A stretch of DNA of 8,641 nt, taken from NCBI GenBank assembly GCA_009785705.1, contig WQVS01000061.1, forward strand, positions 1-8,641. Direction: 5' to 3'. The stretch is from Coriobacteriia bacterium. GTDB taxonomy: Bacteria; Actinomycetota; Coriobacteriia; WRKU01; WQUG01. Position 1 is the stretch's first letter; each line of letters begins with the position of its first letter. Below the pieces are notes generated by a model, which was not told where the DNA came from, searched no databases, and saw only the letters and a program-made list of their open reading frames with translations. Shown here one piece after another: positions 1-6,444 of the stretch. Both the position numbers and the translations under genes were made by a program.

Positions 1-1059
1 CAGGCCTAAGTCAGCCATCAAACGTGCTTTGCGCTGGTCAGGCAATTCGGGCAAACGTGCAGCGACCTGTTCGATGTGTGCGTCAGTCAAAACAACAGGT
101 GCGATATCGGGTTCGGGGAAATAGCGGTAGTCCTGTGCGTCCTCTTTCGAGCGCAGGGTGCTGGTCACTTTAGTCACAGGGTCGTAGTGACGTGTTTCCT
201 GTGTGACTTTGCCGCCCGATTCAATAAGTTCTACCTGGCGGACAATCTCGTAAGCAAGGCCATCATGTAAAGACTTCAAAGAGTTCATGTTCTTGAGTTC
301 TGTCTTCGTACCAAACTCTGTGGTTCCCCGCTTGCGTACTGAGATGTTTCCATCAACGCGCATGGACCCTTCCTCCATATTGCAGTCTGAAACACCGAGG
401 GTCAAAAAGATGTTGCGCAGCTTGTGAACGAAGCGGCGGGCTTCTTCGGGGGTGCGAATATCGGGCTCACTTACCAGTTCCATCAGAGGCAGGCCTGCAC
501 GATTGAAGTCAACCATCGATGCAATTGCACCTGTGATACGGCCATCAGCACCACCAACGTGAATCATCTTGCCCGTGTCTTCTTCCAGGTGAATACGAGT
601 CACGCCAATGCGGGCAAGGTAACCTTTATCAATATCGCCTTCTATTGCCTGAACATTACTCGCCTCGTCACGGTCATAACGCTGCCAGGTGAACTTTTCG
701 TCGACTTCTACAGTGACTTCTCCATCGAAGCAAAAGGGCGTGTCGAATTGCGAGATTTGATAGTTGGCAGGCATGTCGGGGTAGAAGTAGTTCTTGCGAC
801 TGAACTGAGACCAACGCGCAATGTCACAGCCTATGGCAAGACCAGAAAGCACTGTCCAATCAATCGCTTGCTTATTGGGTACCGGCAGCGCACCGGGGAA
901 ACCTGCACAAACGGGACAAGTTCGCGTATTGGGCTCTCCTCCAAAAGCTACAGGGCAGCCACAGAACATCTTTGATTGTGATGAGGTGACTTCTGTATGA
1001 ATCTCAAGACCGATTACCGCCTCCCAGTCGTGCAATACATCTTTTAATTCTCTTGGCAT
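1..1059 (-). CDS. gatB: Aspartyl/glutamyl-tRNA amidotransferase subunit B (partial, C-terminus off the left edge)
   Basis: GatB binds misacylated Glu-tRNA(Gln) and/or Asp-tRNA(Asn), phosphorylates the side-chain carboxylate with ATP, and amidates it with ammonia channelled from GatA. I translated the minus strand from the ATG at 1059; the frame stays open for 353 codons to base 1, so roughly the last quarter (helical and YqeY-like tail) is missing. Family landmarks visible are a four-cysteine zinc site (C33-x-C35, C48-x2-C51), the YFYPDMPANYQISQ block (residues 91-104), HLEEDTGK (157-164), DFNRAGLPLMEL (184-195), EFGTKTELKNMNS (248-260) and RYFPEPD (312-318). A GGAGG Shine-Dalgarno lies about 12 bases upstream of the ATG. 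The start is 19 bp past the stop of the PASTA gene, so it is probably co-transcribed with gatC and gatA. Residues about 121-146 look like an insertion relative to the usual GatB cradle domain. The identification is very secure. Confidence 0.97.
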   Translation of the reverse strand, partial: MPRELKDVLHDWEAVIGLEIHTEVTSSQSKMFCGCPVAFGGEPNTRTCPVCAGFPGALPVPNKQAIDWTVLSGLAIGCDIARWSQFSRKNYFYPDMPANYQISQFDTPFCFDGEVTVEVDEKFTWQRYDRDEASNVQAIEGDIDKGYLARIGVTRIHLEEDTGKMIHVGGADGRITGAIASMVDFNRAGLPLMELVSEPDIRTPEEARRFVHKLRNIFLTLGVSDCNMEEGSMRVDGNISVRKRGTTEFGTKTELKNMNSLKSLHDGLAYEIVRQVELIESGGKVTQETRHYDPVTKVTSTLRSKEDAQDYRYFPEPDIAPVVLTDAHIEQVAARLPELPDQRKARLMADLGL

Positions 1060-1078
1060 GTTCTTAACCTTCCTCCAA

Positions 1079-2485
1079 TTAATCTCGCGCTGAAATGTAT
1101 ACCAAAACGGGAAGTCCAATGTGATATTGGCTACCCCCCGCAGGAAATTGCTGAGAAGCAATACTGCCCTCTTGTAGACTGGCGTTCCCACCAGCCGCAG
1201 CTGCAGCTGCGGCCATTTGCGGGTCACTAATTACTACGGGAACAAGTCCAGCCTGATAAATCGCTTCTTTGGCAGATTCCTCATCCATACCTAGGATGCG
1301 CGGAACTTCTGCCAGTGGATCTTCGCCTGCTGATACTAATAAGCCTACGGGGTCACCAGTAGGCAATAGAGCATCACGGGCAGGAGGCATCTGTGAAACG
1401 ATGGTGCCTGCACTTACGCTGGCATCAACTATGGAAAATATCTGTGGCACGAAGCCTGCTTGCTCTAGAGTAATCTCTGCTTCAGCCCTGCGTTCCTCCA
1501 CTACATTAGGAACGGGATGATTTATCGTAGAGTTACCCGCTGAAATCATTACCAAAACGGGGGAGCCTGGACTAACCACATTGTCTGCACCGGGAGTTTG
1601 TGAGACGACATGGTCAATCTCCCCCCGTGTGCTTGCAGCATGATAGAAGATGGGGTTAAGACCTGCCTCTATCAAAACGGTGCGGGCCGCCTCTTCGGTC
1701 AGACCTATAACACGTGGTACATCGAGGGTCGTCTCGAATACTCCTGCTGAAACTAAGATGGTGACAGAAGTACCTGCAGGGATTTCTGTGTTGATTACGG
1801 GCAGAAAACCCACCACATTGTCACGAGGCACGCTTCCATCAAAGGTATAGACTACTTCTGCGTTCAGACGTAGGGTGGTCAGGGCTTCTTTGGCCTCGTC
1901 AATGTTCATTCCACGCAGGTCAGGGACGGCTACTAGGTCTGCATCAGCTGCGACGCGCACTACTACTGTTGTGCCCATCATGGTGAATTCTCCCGCAGCA
2001 GGGGTCGTAGACAAGACCTTTCCTGCAGGAACACCGGGGGATTCTTCTTCAAAGATTTCAAAGTTAAGCCCCAAATCTACAAGGGCCTCACTAGCAGTCA
2101 CCGAATCTTCGCCCACTAAGCTTGGCACCTCTACGCGCAGGAAGAACAGCAGCCCTCCCGTCAGAAGAAGGGCAGCAATCAGAGCAACTGCCCCAAAACG
2201 TAAAAGAACACGAGGAGAGTTGGGGAATTTGCCCGGGGACTGGTCGTCCTCTTCGCTTCCTTCCCTGTCTGCAAGCGCAGATTCAAAGCTGAGGAATTCT
2301 TCTGGTTCTGGCAGATTAGAGCTCAGTTCACCACGCAGGCCTTGTAGCTGGTCGCTTAAGGCTTCGTCGTCTTCGTTGCCCGCTTCTGCTGGAAGATCTG
2401 TACCCTCATCTTCACCCTCGTCCTCAGGAAGCGCAGTCTCTTCTACATCCTCTAGTTCAAGTTCTATGTTTTCTTTTTTCGTCAT
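1079..2485 (-). CDS. Membrane-anchored five-PASTA-domain protein without a kinase domain
   Basis: The protein has 468 residues. Residues 1-92 form a very acidic, probably cytoplasmic segment (ELELEDVEE, EDEGEDEG and similar runs). A single hydrophobic helix follows at about 94-116, and the rest is predicted to be outside the cell. The outer part is five consecutive PASTA repeats, at about 118-179, 184-247, 252-316, 322-386 and 391-466. Each opens with a V-P-x-(V/L)-x-G/E type strand (VPSLVGED, VPDLRGM, VPRVIGL, VPNVVEE, VPRILGM) and ends in a V-x-V/I-S-A-G type strand. PASTA domains are known from Ser/Thr kinases of the PknB/StkP type and class B penicillin-binding proteins, where several bind muropeptides or lipid II. 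Neither a kinase nor a transpeptidase domain is present here. PASTA 5 carries an insertion with seven alanines (425-431). The gene sits between gatA and gatB (spacers 52 and 19 bp) and is probably in the same operon. Its specific function is unknown; wall sensing or anchoring is inference. Confidence 0.9.
   Translation of the reverse strand: MTKKENIELELEDVEETALPEDEGEDEGTDLPAEAGNEDDEALSDQLQGLRGELSSNLPEPEEFLSFESALADREGSEEDDQSPGKFPNSPRVLLRFGAVALIAALLLTGGLLFFLRVEVPSLVGEDSVTASEALVDLGLNFEIFEEESPGVPAGKVLSTTPAAGEFTMMGTTVVVRVAADADLVAVPDLRGMNIDEAKEALTTLRLNAEVVYTFDGSVPRDNVVGFLPVINTEIPAGTSVTILVSAGVFETTLDVPRVIGLTEEAARTVLIEAGLNPIFYHAASTRGEIDHVVSQTPGADNVVSPGSPVLVMISAGNSTINHPVPNVVEERRAEAEITLEQAGFVPQIFSIVDASVSAGTIVSQMPPARDALLPTGDPVGLLVSAGEDPLAEVPRILGMDEESAKEAIYQAGLVPVVISDPQMAAAAAAAGGNASLQEGSIASQQFPAGGSQYHIGLPVLVYISARD
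1194..1213. repeat. Perfect 20-bp palindrome inside the PASTA gene
   Basis: The 20 bases are identical to their own reverse complement, built from GCAGCT/AGCTGC units. On the coding strand they encode most of the seven-alanine run of PASTA domain 5 (residues 425-431). A palindrome of this kind can fold as a hairpin in DNA or mRNA and is a possible site for length change. It may be no more than a by-product of alternating GCA and GCT alanine codons. Confidence 0.85.
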
Positions 2486-2503
2486 GTGCCTATCTAGTCC
2501 TCA

Positions 2504-2533
2504 GTGCATGCTATTAGTCGCTAGCGCATGCCA
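2504..2533 (-). repeat. Inverted repeat in the gatA-PASTA spacer (possible mRNA hairpin)
   Basis: Two GCATGC hexamers (2506-2511 and 2526-2531) face each other across a 14-base loop that holds another small palindrome, GCTAGC. Allowing one bulged G, the arms extend to eight base pairs (GTGCATGC against GCATGCCAC). There is no T-run after it on the minus strand, so it does not look like an intrinsic terminator. It could tune the expression of the PASTA gene relative to gatA by processing or partial attenuation, but no function is shown by the sequence. Confidence 0.4.
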
Positions 2534-2537
2534 CCCA

Positions 2538-4046
2538 CTAGGAACGTCCCGCAGGAACGCTGGTATAGGGGAAGGCAAAGCTGCGCTCTAGGGCAGCACC
2601 TGCGCGGAACAGGTCAGCCTCTCTAGAGTGATTTGCTATCAGCTGCACGCTTGCTGGCAGGTCGTCAATCAGGCGTGTCGGCAGTGACATTCCTGCAATA
2701 CCTGCCATGTTCACGGGTATGGTGTAGAAATCTGACAAATACATAGCTGTTGGATCGTCTGCAAACTGACCAAACTTGAAGGGCAGTTGAGGCGTTGACG
2801 GGGTCAAAAGTACGTCTGCCTTTGCAAATACAGCTTCGTAGTCATTCTTGATAACGGTGCGCACTTTCTGCGCCTTTGTGTAATAGCTGTCATAGGAACC
2901 AGAGCTCAGCACATAAGTACCAATCATGATGCGACGGATAGTCTCTGGACCAAAGCCTTCTGACCTGCTGCGCATGTAAAGGTCTAAGATGTCCTCTGCA
3001 TTTTCTGCACGGCGTCCGTAGCGGATACCATCAAGGCGCGCAAGATTACTGGAAGCCTCTGCAGGCCCTAGTACGTAGTAAGCAGGCAGGCCATATTTCG
3101 TAGAGGGCAAAGTGATTTCTATAATCTCTGCGCCCATGCCTGCCAGCAGCTCTGCGCTGTCCAACACTTCTTGCTTCAGGCGTGGGTCAAGGCCTGCTTG
3201 CTCTAGAAGGTCTGTGGCAATCGCAACGCGCATACCTTTTACATCCTGGTCACAGGCAGCCGCAAAATCCTCTACGGGTAAGTTCAGGCTAGTTGCGTCC
3301 TGGGGATCTTTGCCTGCAATCGCTGACAATGCCAATGCGCTGTCGCGCACCGTATGAGAGAAAGGCCCAATCTGGTCAAGCGAAGAGGCAAAAGCTGCAC
3401 AGCCATAACGTGAAACGCGACCATAACTAGGCTTCAGTCCCACTGTTCCCGTGAAGGCTGCTGGCTGGCGGATTGACCCACCTGTATCAGAGCCCAAGGT
3501 AATGGTAGCCATACCAGCTGAAACTGCTGCAGCACTCCCCCCTGACGAGCCACCGGGAACACGTTCCGGATCCCAAGGATTGTAGGTAAGGCCTGTGACA
3601 GAGGTCTCAGTTGATGAGCCAAAGGCGAATTCGTCCATGTTCAGCTTGCCCAGGGGCAAGGTATTGGCATCAAGTAGTCTGCGCACTGCGGTGCAGTCGT
3701 AGGGCGACTGGAAGTTCTCTAACATCTTTGAGGAGCAGGTCATATGTGTGCCGACAAGATTCATGTTGTCTTTGAAGGCAACGGGGGCGCCTGCTAATGG
3801 GCCTAGCTCTGCCGCTGTTGCGCCTTGAGCAATGCGATTGTCTAGGTCGTCTGCAGCAGCAAGGGCTAGCTCTGGACTTACCTCGTTGTAGGCGTGAATG
3901 TCTGCATCCAATGCTTCAATGCGGTCAAGCATGGTATGTGCAACCTCACGCGCGCTTACTTCCTTGCTCGTGATGAGCTTAGATATTTCGCTTGCGGACA
4001 GAAAGGGAATCGTGTCGCGCAGTTCTTTAGTCTGTGTATCTGCCAT
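2538..4046 (-). CDS. gatA: Aspartyl/glutamyl-tRNA amidotransferase subunit A (amidase)
   Basis: GatA is the glutaminase subunit of GatCAB. It hydrolyses glutamine and passes ammonia to GatB for amidation of Glu-tRNA(Gln) or Asp-tRNA(Asn). The 502-residue protein is close to the usual length (about 485) and carries the complete amidase-signature Ser-cisSer-Lys triad: K92 in AFKDNM, S167 in VPGGSSGGS and the nucleophile S191 in SDTGGSIRQP. Spacing among the three matches the family (99 residues from Lys to the nucleophile, 24 from cisSer to the nucleophile). Other family blocks are LGKLNMDEFAFGSS (residues 132-145), GLKPSYGRVSRYG (203-215) and SYDSYYTKAQKVR near residue 390. The ATG overlaps the gatC TAA by one base (TAATG), indicating translational coupling to gatC. 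The next gene downstream is the PASTA protein, not gatB as in the common gatCAB order. No missing or altered catalytic residue was seen. Confidence 0.98.
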   Translation of the reverse strand: MADTQTKELRDTIPFLSASEISKLITSKEVSAREVAHTMLDRIEALDADIHAYNEVSPELALAAADDLDNRIAQGATAAELGPLAGAPVAFKDNMNLVGTHMTCSSKMLENFQSPYDCTAVRRLLDANTLPLGKLNMDEFAFGSSTETSVTGLTYNPWDPERVPGGSSGGSAAAVSAGMATITLGSDTGGSIRQPAAFTGTVGLKPSYGRVSRYGCAAFASSLDQIGPFSHTVRDSALALSAIAGKDPQDATSLNLPVEDFAAACDQDVKGMRVAIATDLLEQAGLDPRLKQEVLDSAELLAGMGAEIIEITLPSTKYGLPAYYVLGPAEASSNLARLDGIRYGRRAENAEDILDLYMRSRSEGFGPETIRRIMIGTYVLSSGSYDSYYTKAQKVRTVIKNDYEAVFAKADVLLTPSTPQLPFKFGQFADDPTAMYLSDFYTIPVNMAGIAGMSLPTRLIDDLPASVQLIANHSREADLFRAGAALERSFAFPYTSVPAGRS

Positions 4047-4354
4047 TATGCACCATCCTCTATACCAACAGCCTTGATGCGTGGAACGAGGAATGCACCC
4101 TCTTTTGATTCGGGGGCATTTTGCAGCACAAGATTGCGGGGCAGGCTAGGAACAGCTACGTCGTCGCGCAAGCTGTCTGTTAGCTCTGTCGAATGAGTTG
4201 TGGGTTCAACTTCGTCAAGATTGAGCTCTTGCATTTGTTCGACATAGTTTAGGATTTGATTTAGTTCTTCTTGGAGTCCTTCGATTGCATCGTCCTCTAG
4301 ATTAAGGCGGGCGATAAGTCCAATCTCACGGACTTCAGCCTGTGTTAAGGCCAT
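4046..4354 (-). CDS. gatC: Aspartyl/glutamyl-tRNA amidotransferase subunit C
   Basis: GatC is the small, non-catalytic subunit that wraps around the GatA-GatB interface and stabilises the amidotransferase. The 102-residue product has the family pattern: an N-terminal helix beginning ALTQAEVREIGLIARLNL, a second helix LQEELNQILNYVEQMQELNL (about 26-46), then the extended DEVEPTTHSTELTDSLRDD segment and a C-terminal NAPESKEGAFLVPRI block. The start chosen is the ATG at 4354, because an AAAGGAGAT Shine-Dalgarno lies seven bases upstream. A TTG at 4396 in the same frame would add 14 unsupported residues. Its TAA overlaps the gatA ATG by one base. The gene is the first of the gatC-gatA-PASTA-gatB run and follows an intrinsic terminator, so its promoter should lie between about 4370 and 4414. 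I could not pick out a convincing -35/-10 pair there. Confidence 0.96.
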   Translation of the reverse strand: MALTQAEVREIGLIARLNLEDDAIEGLQEELNQILNYVEQMQELNLDEVEPTTHSTELTDSLRDDVAVPSLPRNLVLQNAPESKEGAFLVPRIKAVGIEDGA

Positions 4355-4360
4355 GGGCAG

Positions 4361-4369
4361 ATCTCCTTT
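4361..4369 (-). promoter_or_regulatory. Shine-Dalgarno site deciding the gatC start
   Basis: The minus strand reads AAAGGAGAT, a near-perfect anti-16S match, seven bases before the ATG at 4354. It sits inside the longer reading frame that would begin at the TTG at 4396, and so argues against that longer start. Confidence 0.85.
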
Positions 4370-4413
4370 CAAAGAATTTCTATAGGTGTCAGCCAATCTT
4401 ATTATTCTACAGG

Positions 4414-4442
4414 AAAACTACCCCAATCTATGGGGCAGTTTT
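4414..4442 (-). terminator. Intrinsic terminator after the YtrABC-like operon
   Basis: On the minus strand an 11-bp stem (AAAACTGCCCC paired with GGGGTAGTTTT, including one G-U wobble) closes a seven-base loop and ends in four Ts. It lies 45 bases past the permease stop and about 60 bases before the gatC ATG, so it separates the ABC-transporter operon from the gatCAB operon. On the plus strand the same structure has one A-C mismatch and five Ts, and could act weakly in reverse, but no plus-strand gene needs it. Confidence 0.8.
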
Positions 4443-4487
4443 TCACTGTTACGAAACAGAGGGAGGAGTGGGATACTTTTCAGAACC

Positions 4488-5315
4488 CTAGAGTAAATTC
4501 AAGCGTTTATTCAATAGATATTCTGTCCCAAAGTACATGGCAGCACATACAGCAAGACTAATAAGATTAGCCATTATCATAGAGATTATTGAGGTCTGAT
4601 AAAGTGTCGCTGCAGTGATATTGCTACCAGACATCGTAAGGACTTCGATTGGCAAGGCGATAATGTAAGACACAAGAGATATAACTATCCACAGACCAAT
4701 GTAGGCAACAAATGACAGGGCAATACGGGCACTATTGGCTAACTGACCTAAAGACATCGACAAATAAGCCATCAAAATACCACTGGCGATACTTATTGGT
4801 ACTGATATGAGGGACAGAAGCAAGAAGGAGCCACCGTGTTCAAAGCTTGAGAATATTCCAGCAAACACATCTTGAAGCAGCCAGGATTCTACTCCCCAGA
4901 ACGGAATCCAGCCAGCAACGGCGATTCCTGAAGCGACAATAGCTATGACTATCGAAGCAATTTGCCAAACAAGCCCTGAAATGAGTTTCGACAAAATCAG
5001 CTGATGTCGTGTCACGGGCAAAGTAAACATTAGGTAGCCCTCTGGTCCTAAAAAGCTTCGGTAGAAGCGTATAACAATTGCGATAAAGGGCACAACAAGC
5101 GCAGCACCAATAGCCGCCATATTACCGATGATAAGGACGGGAGTTATCAATAGGTAGAAGAAAGGGCTGGTCTCTAAATGGTCGAAGCTAAACGCCCCTG
5201 GCAAAATGAGTCCCGCCAAACCGGTAAGAGCAGCAATGGCAAGTACCACAGCAAAGAGCGGCACAAAGACGCGACTCATTGCGGCGAACTCATGCTTCAG
5301 TAGTTTGCCTAGCAT
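4488..5315 (-). CDS. ABC-2-type transporter permease of the GntR-linked (YtrC/BcrB-like) group
   Basis: The 275-residue integral membrane protein has six likely transmembrane segments, at about 17-39, 54-80, 113-136, 163-186, 197-219 and 241-264. It starts with a short cytoplasmic helix, MLGKLLKHEF. The cytoplasmic stretch FYRSFLGPEGYLMFTLPVTR (84-103) carries the E-G-Y-L-x-F-T-L-P-V pattern that I recognise from permeases paired with YtrA-type regulators. It should form the membrane channel for the ATPase encoded directly upstream. The two genes overlap by seven bases, and a GGAGG Shine-Dalgarno seven bases from the ATG lies within the end of the ATPase gene. Only one permease gene is present, so the transporter is probably a homodimer of each part. 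Relatives export peptides or antibiotics or respond to cell-envelope stress; the substrate here cannot be read from the sequence. Confidence 0.88.
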   Translation of the reverse strand: MLGKLLKHEFAAMSRVFVPLFAVVLAIAALTGLAGLILPGAFSFDHLETSPFFYLLITPVLIIGNMAAIGAALVVPFIAIVIRFYRSFLGPEGYLMFTLPVTRHQLILSKLISGLVWQIASIVIAIVASGIAVAGWIPFWGVESWLLQDVFAGIFSSFEHGGSFLLLSLISVPISIASGILMAYLSMSLGQLANSARIALSFVAYIGLWIVISLVSYIIALPIEVLTMSGSNITAATLYQTSIISMIMANLISLAVCAAMYFGTEYLLNKRLNLL

Positions 5316-6016
5316 GCAAACACCTCCCTAAACATTTCGTCCACGGACTGTCCACGTGATGCACGAATGTTATCGACATTGTCGTAGGCAACAATATGGC
5401 CCCTATTGATGAAGATGACCTCATCAAGAATGCTCTCAACATCAGCGATAAGGTGTGTTGCAATAATGATGGTGGCATCACTTGAGTAGTTCGTGATAAT
5501 GGTGCGTAAGATAAAGTCGCGAGCAGCTGGGTCTACTCCCCCAATGGGCTCATCCAGCAGATAGAGCTGTGCGCGGCGGCTCATCACAAGTACTAGTTGA
5601 ACTTTTTCCTGGGTACCTTTTGACAGAGTCTTAAACACCAGATTAGGGTTAATCTGCAGGCTGTGGAGCATGTCCATCGCGCGCGCCTTATCAAAGTCTG
5701 CATAGAAATCTACGAAGAAATCCAGGATTTGCTCAACGCGCATCCAGTCCGCAAGATAGGTTTTGTCGGGCAAATAGGAAATAGCCATCTTGGACTCAGG
5801 GCCGGGAGCTTTACCATTAATCAGCACTTCCCCTGCGGTGGGAGCCAGCAGTCCATTGATTAGCTTGATTAGCGTAGTTTTGCCACTTCCGTTAGGTCCA
5901 AGCAGGCCTATGATTTTGCCCCGAGTAAGACCCAGATTAACATTGTTAAGCGCATTACCTGCTGCTTGCCCATAGGTCTTTGACAGGTTCCTGCATTCAA
6001 GAAGCATCATTGACAT
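5309..6016 (-). CDS. ABC transporter ATP-binding protein (YtrB/BcrA-like)
   Basis: This 235-residue cytoplasmic ATPase powers the permease encoded just downstream. Visible motifs are Walker A, GLLGPNGSGKTT (37-48, K46), the ABC signature in the variant form LSKGTQEK (131-138), Walker B, LYLLDEP (151-157, catalytic E156), the D-loop GGVDPAARD (159-167) and the H-loop histidine H188 in ATHLI. The usual Q-loop glutamine appears to be replaced by D84 in SYLPDK. That change and the LSKG form are, as far as I recall, typical of ATPases linked to YtrA-type GntR regulators. The start at 6016 is preferred because AGGGGA lies six bases upstream; ATGs at 6010 and 6007 are alternatives, and the one at 6010 forms a classic ATGA overlap with the regulator stop. 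The gene overlaps its regulator by 10 bases and the permease by seven, so the three should be co-translated. Confidence 0.95.
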   Translation of the reverse strand: MSMMLLECRNLSKTYGQAAGNALNNVNLGLTRGKIIGLLGPNGSGKTTLIKLINGLLAPTAGEVLINGKAPGPESKMAISYLPDKTYLADWMRVEQILDFFVDFYADFDKARAMDMLHSLQINPNLVFKTLSKGTQEKVQLVLVMSRRAQLYLLDEPIGGVDPAARDFILRTIITNYSSDATIIIATHLIADVESILDEVIFINRGHIVAYDNVDNIRASRGQSVDEMFREVFAC

Positions 6017-6387
6017 TGAGGTTCCCCTGTTCCTTCCATGTAGCGACGCACTGCTTTAATCGCCTCTTCTGTACCGCATCCGCACTGTTTCATGCATGTA
6101 GCGAAATCCAGTGCCTTTTCACACACCATCTTTTCGCGTGCTTTCTCAATGAGCTCCCTGTCGCCCGTAACGAAGCGCCCTGCAGTGCCTGCGCACTTTA
6201 CAAAGCCCCCCTGTTCAAGTGTGACAAGGGCGCGCTGCACCGTATTGGGGTTGACCCCGAGCTCTACAGCAAAATCACGCACACTAGGAAGTTTTGACTC
6301 GGGAGGATAATGACCCATGATGATGCGAGCCTGTACCAAGTCGACGATTTGTATATATATTGGTTTTTCTGTACTAAACTTGAGCAT
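6007..6387 (-). CDS. GntR-family transcriptional regulator, YtrA type
   Basis: The 126-residue DNA-binding protein has an N-terminal winged helix (about 8-75) with the GntR hallmarks PIYIQIVDLVQARII (9-23), LPSVRDFAVELGVNPNTVQRA (33-53) and the wing-like turn at GGFVKCAGTAGRFV (60-73). The rest is a short helical tail of about 50 residues, as in YtrA regulators, which lack a large ligand-binding domain and usually repress their own ABC operon. The tail is cysteine-rich (C89, C98, C102, C104, C125, plus C65 in the wing), which I do not recall as standard. The start at 6387 has an AAGGAG Shine-Dalgarno five bases upstream. It is the first gene of a three-gene unit whose members overlap. Autoregulation by binding the repeats just upstream is an inference from the family and the position. 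Confidence 0.93.
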   Translation of the reverse strand: MLKFSTEKPIYIQIVDLVQARIIMGHYPPESKLPSVRDFAVELGVNPNTVQRALVTLEQGGFVKCAGTAGRFVTGDRELIEKAREKMVCEKALDFATCMKQCGCGTEEAIKAVRRYMEGTGEPQCQ

Positions 6388-6397
6388 GTACTCTCCT

Positions 6398-6427
6398 TAT
6401 AAAAGAGTGCTGTACAAAAGGGTGCTG
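6398..6427. repeat. 15-bp tandem repeat upstream of gntR, candidate operator
   Basis: Two directly abutting 15-base units, TATAAAAGAGTGCTG (6398-6412) and TACAAAAGGGTGCTG (6413-6427), match at 13 of 15 positions. They lie in the 57-bp spacer just before the gntR Shine-Dalgarno site. The palindrome TGTACA spans their junction (6411-6416), and TGTAC recurs at 6387-6391 and at 6370-6374 within the start of gntR. Repeats in this position fit an autoregulatory GntR operator, though YtrA-type sites are more often inverted repeats. No protein-DNA match could be tested. Confidence 0.5.
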
Positions 6428-6444
6428 CGCTACTTATCTTGTCT

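Noticed and set aside
424..975. Plus-strand open frame of 183 codons
   Set aside because: It lies wholly opposite gatB, whose minus-strand frame is densely conserved; the plus-strand translation resembles no family and has no ribosome site of note.
1079..2485. The PASTA gene as a truncated PknB-type kinase
   Set aside because: The gene has its own start, an acidic N-terminus and a complete membrane anchor. There is no kinase remnant in any frame upstream, where gatA ends 52 bp away.
1875..2591. Plus-strand open frame of 238 codons
   Set aside because: It is antisense to the PASTA gene and the end of gatA. Its serine-rich composition is the mirror of the acidic GAA/GAG/GAC codons on the other strand.
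4355..4396. Longer gatC start at a TTG (14 extra residues)
   Set aside because: The extra residues do not resemble GatC, and the strong Shine-Dalgarno site at 4361-4369 lies inside them, pointing to the ATG at 4354.
5290..5481. 63-codon minus-strand frame
   Set aside because: It lies in another frame inside the ABC ATPase gene and has no recognisable domain.
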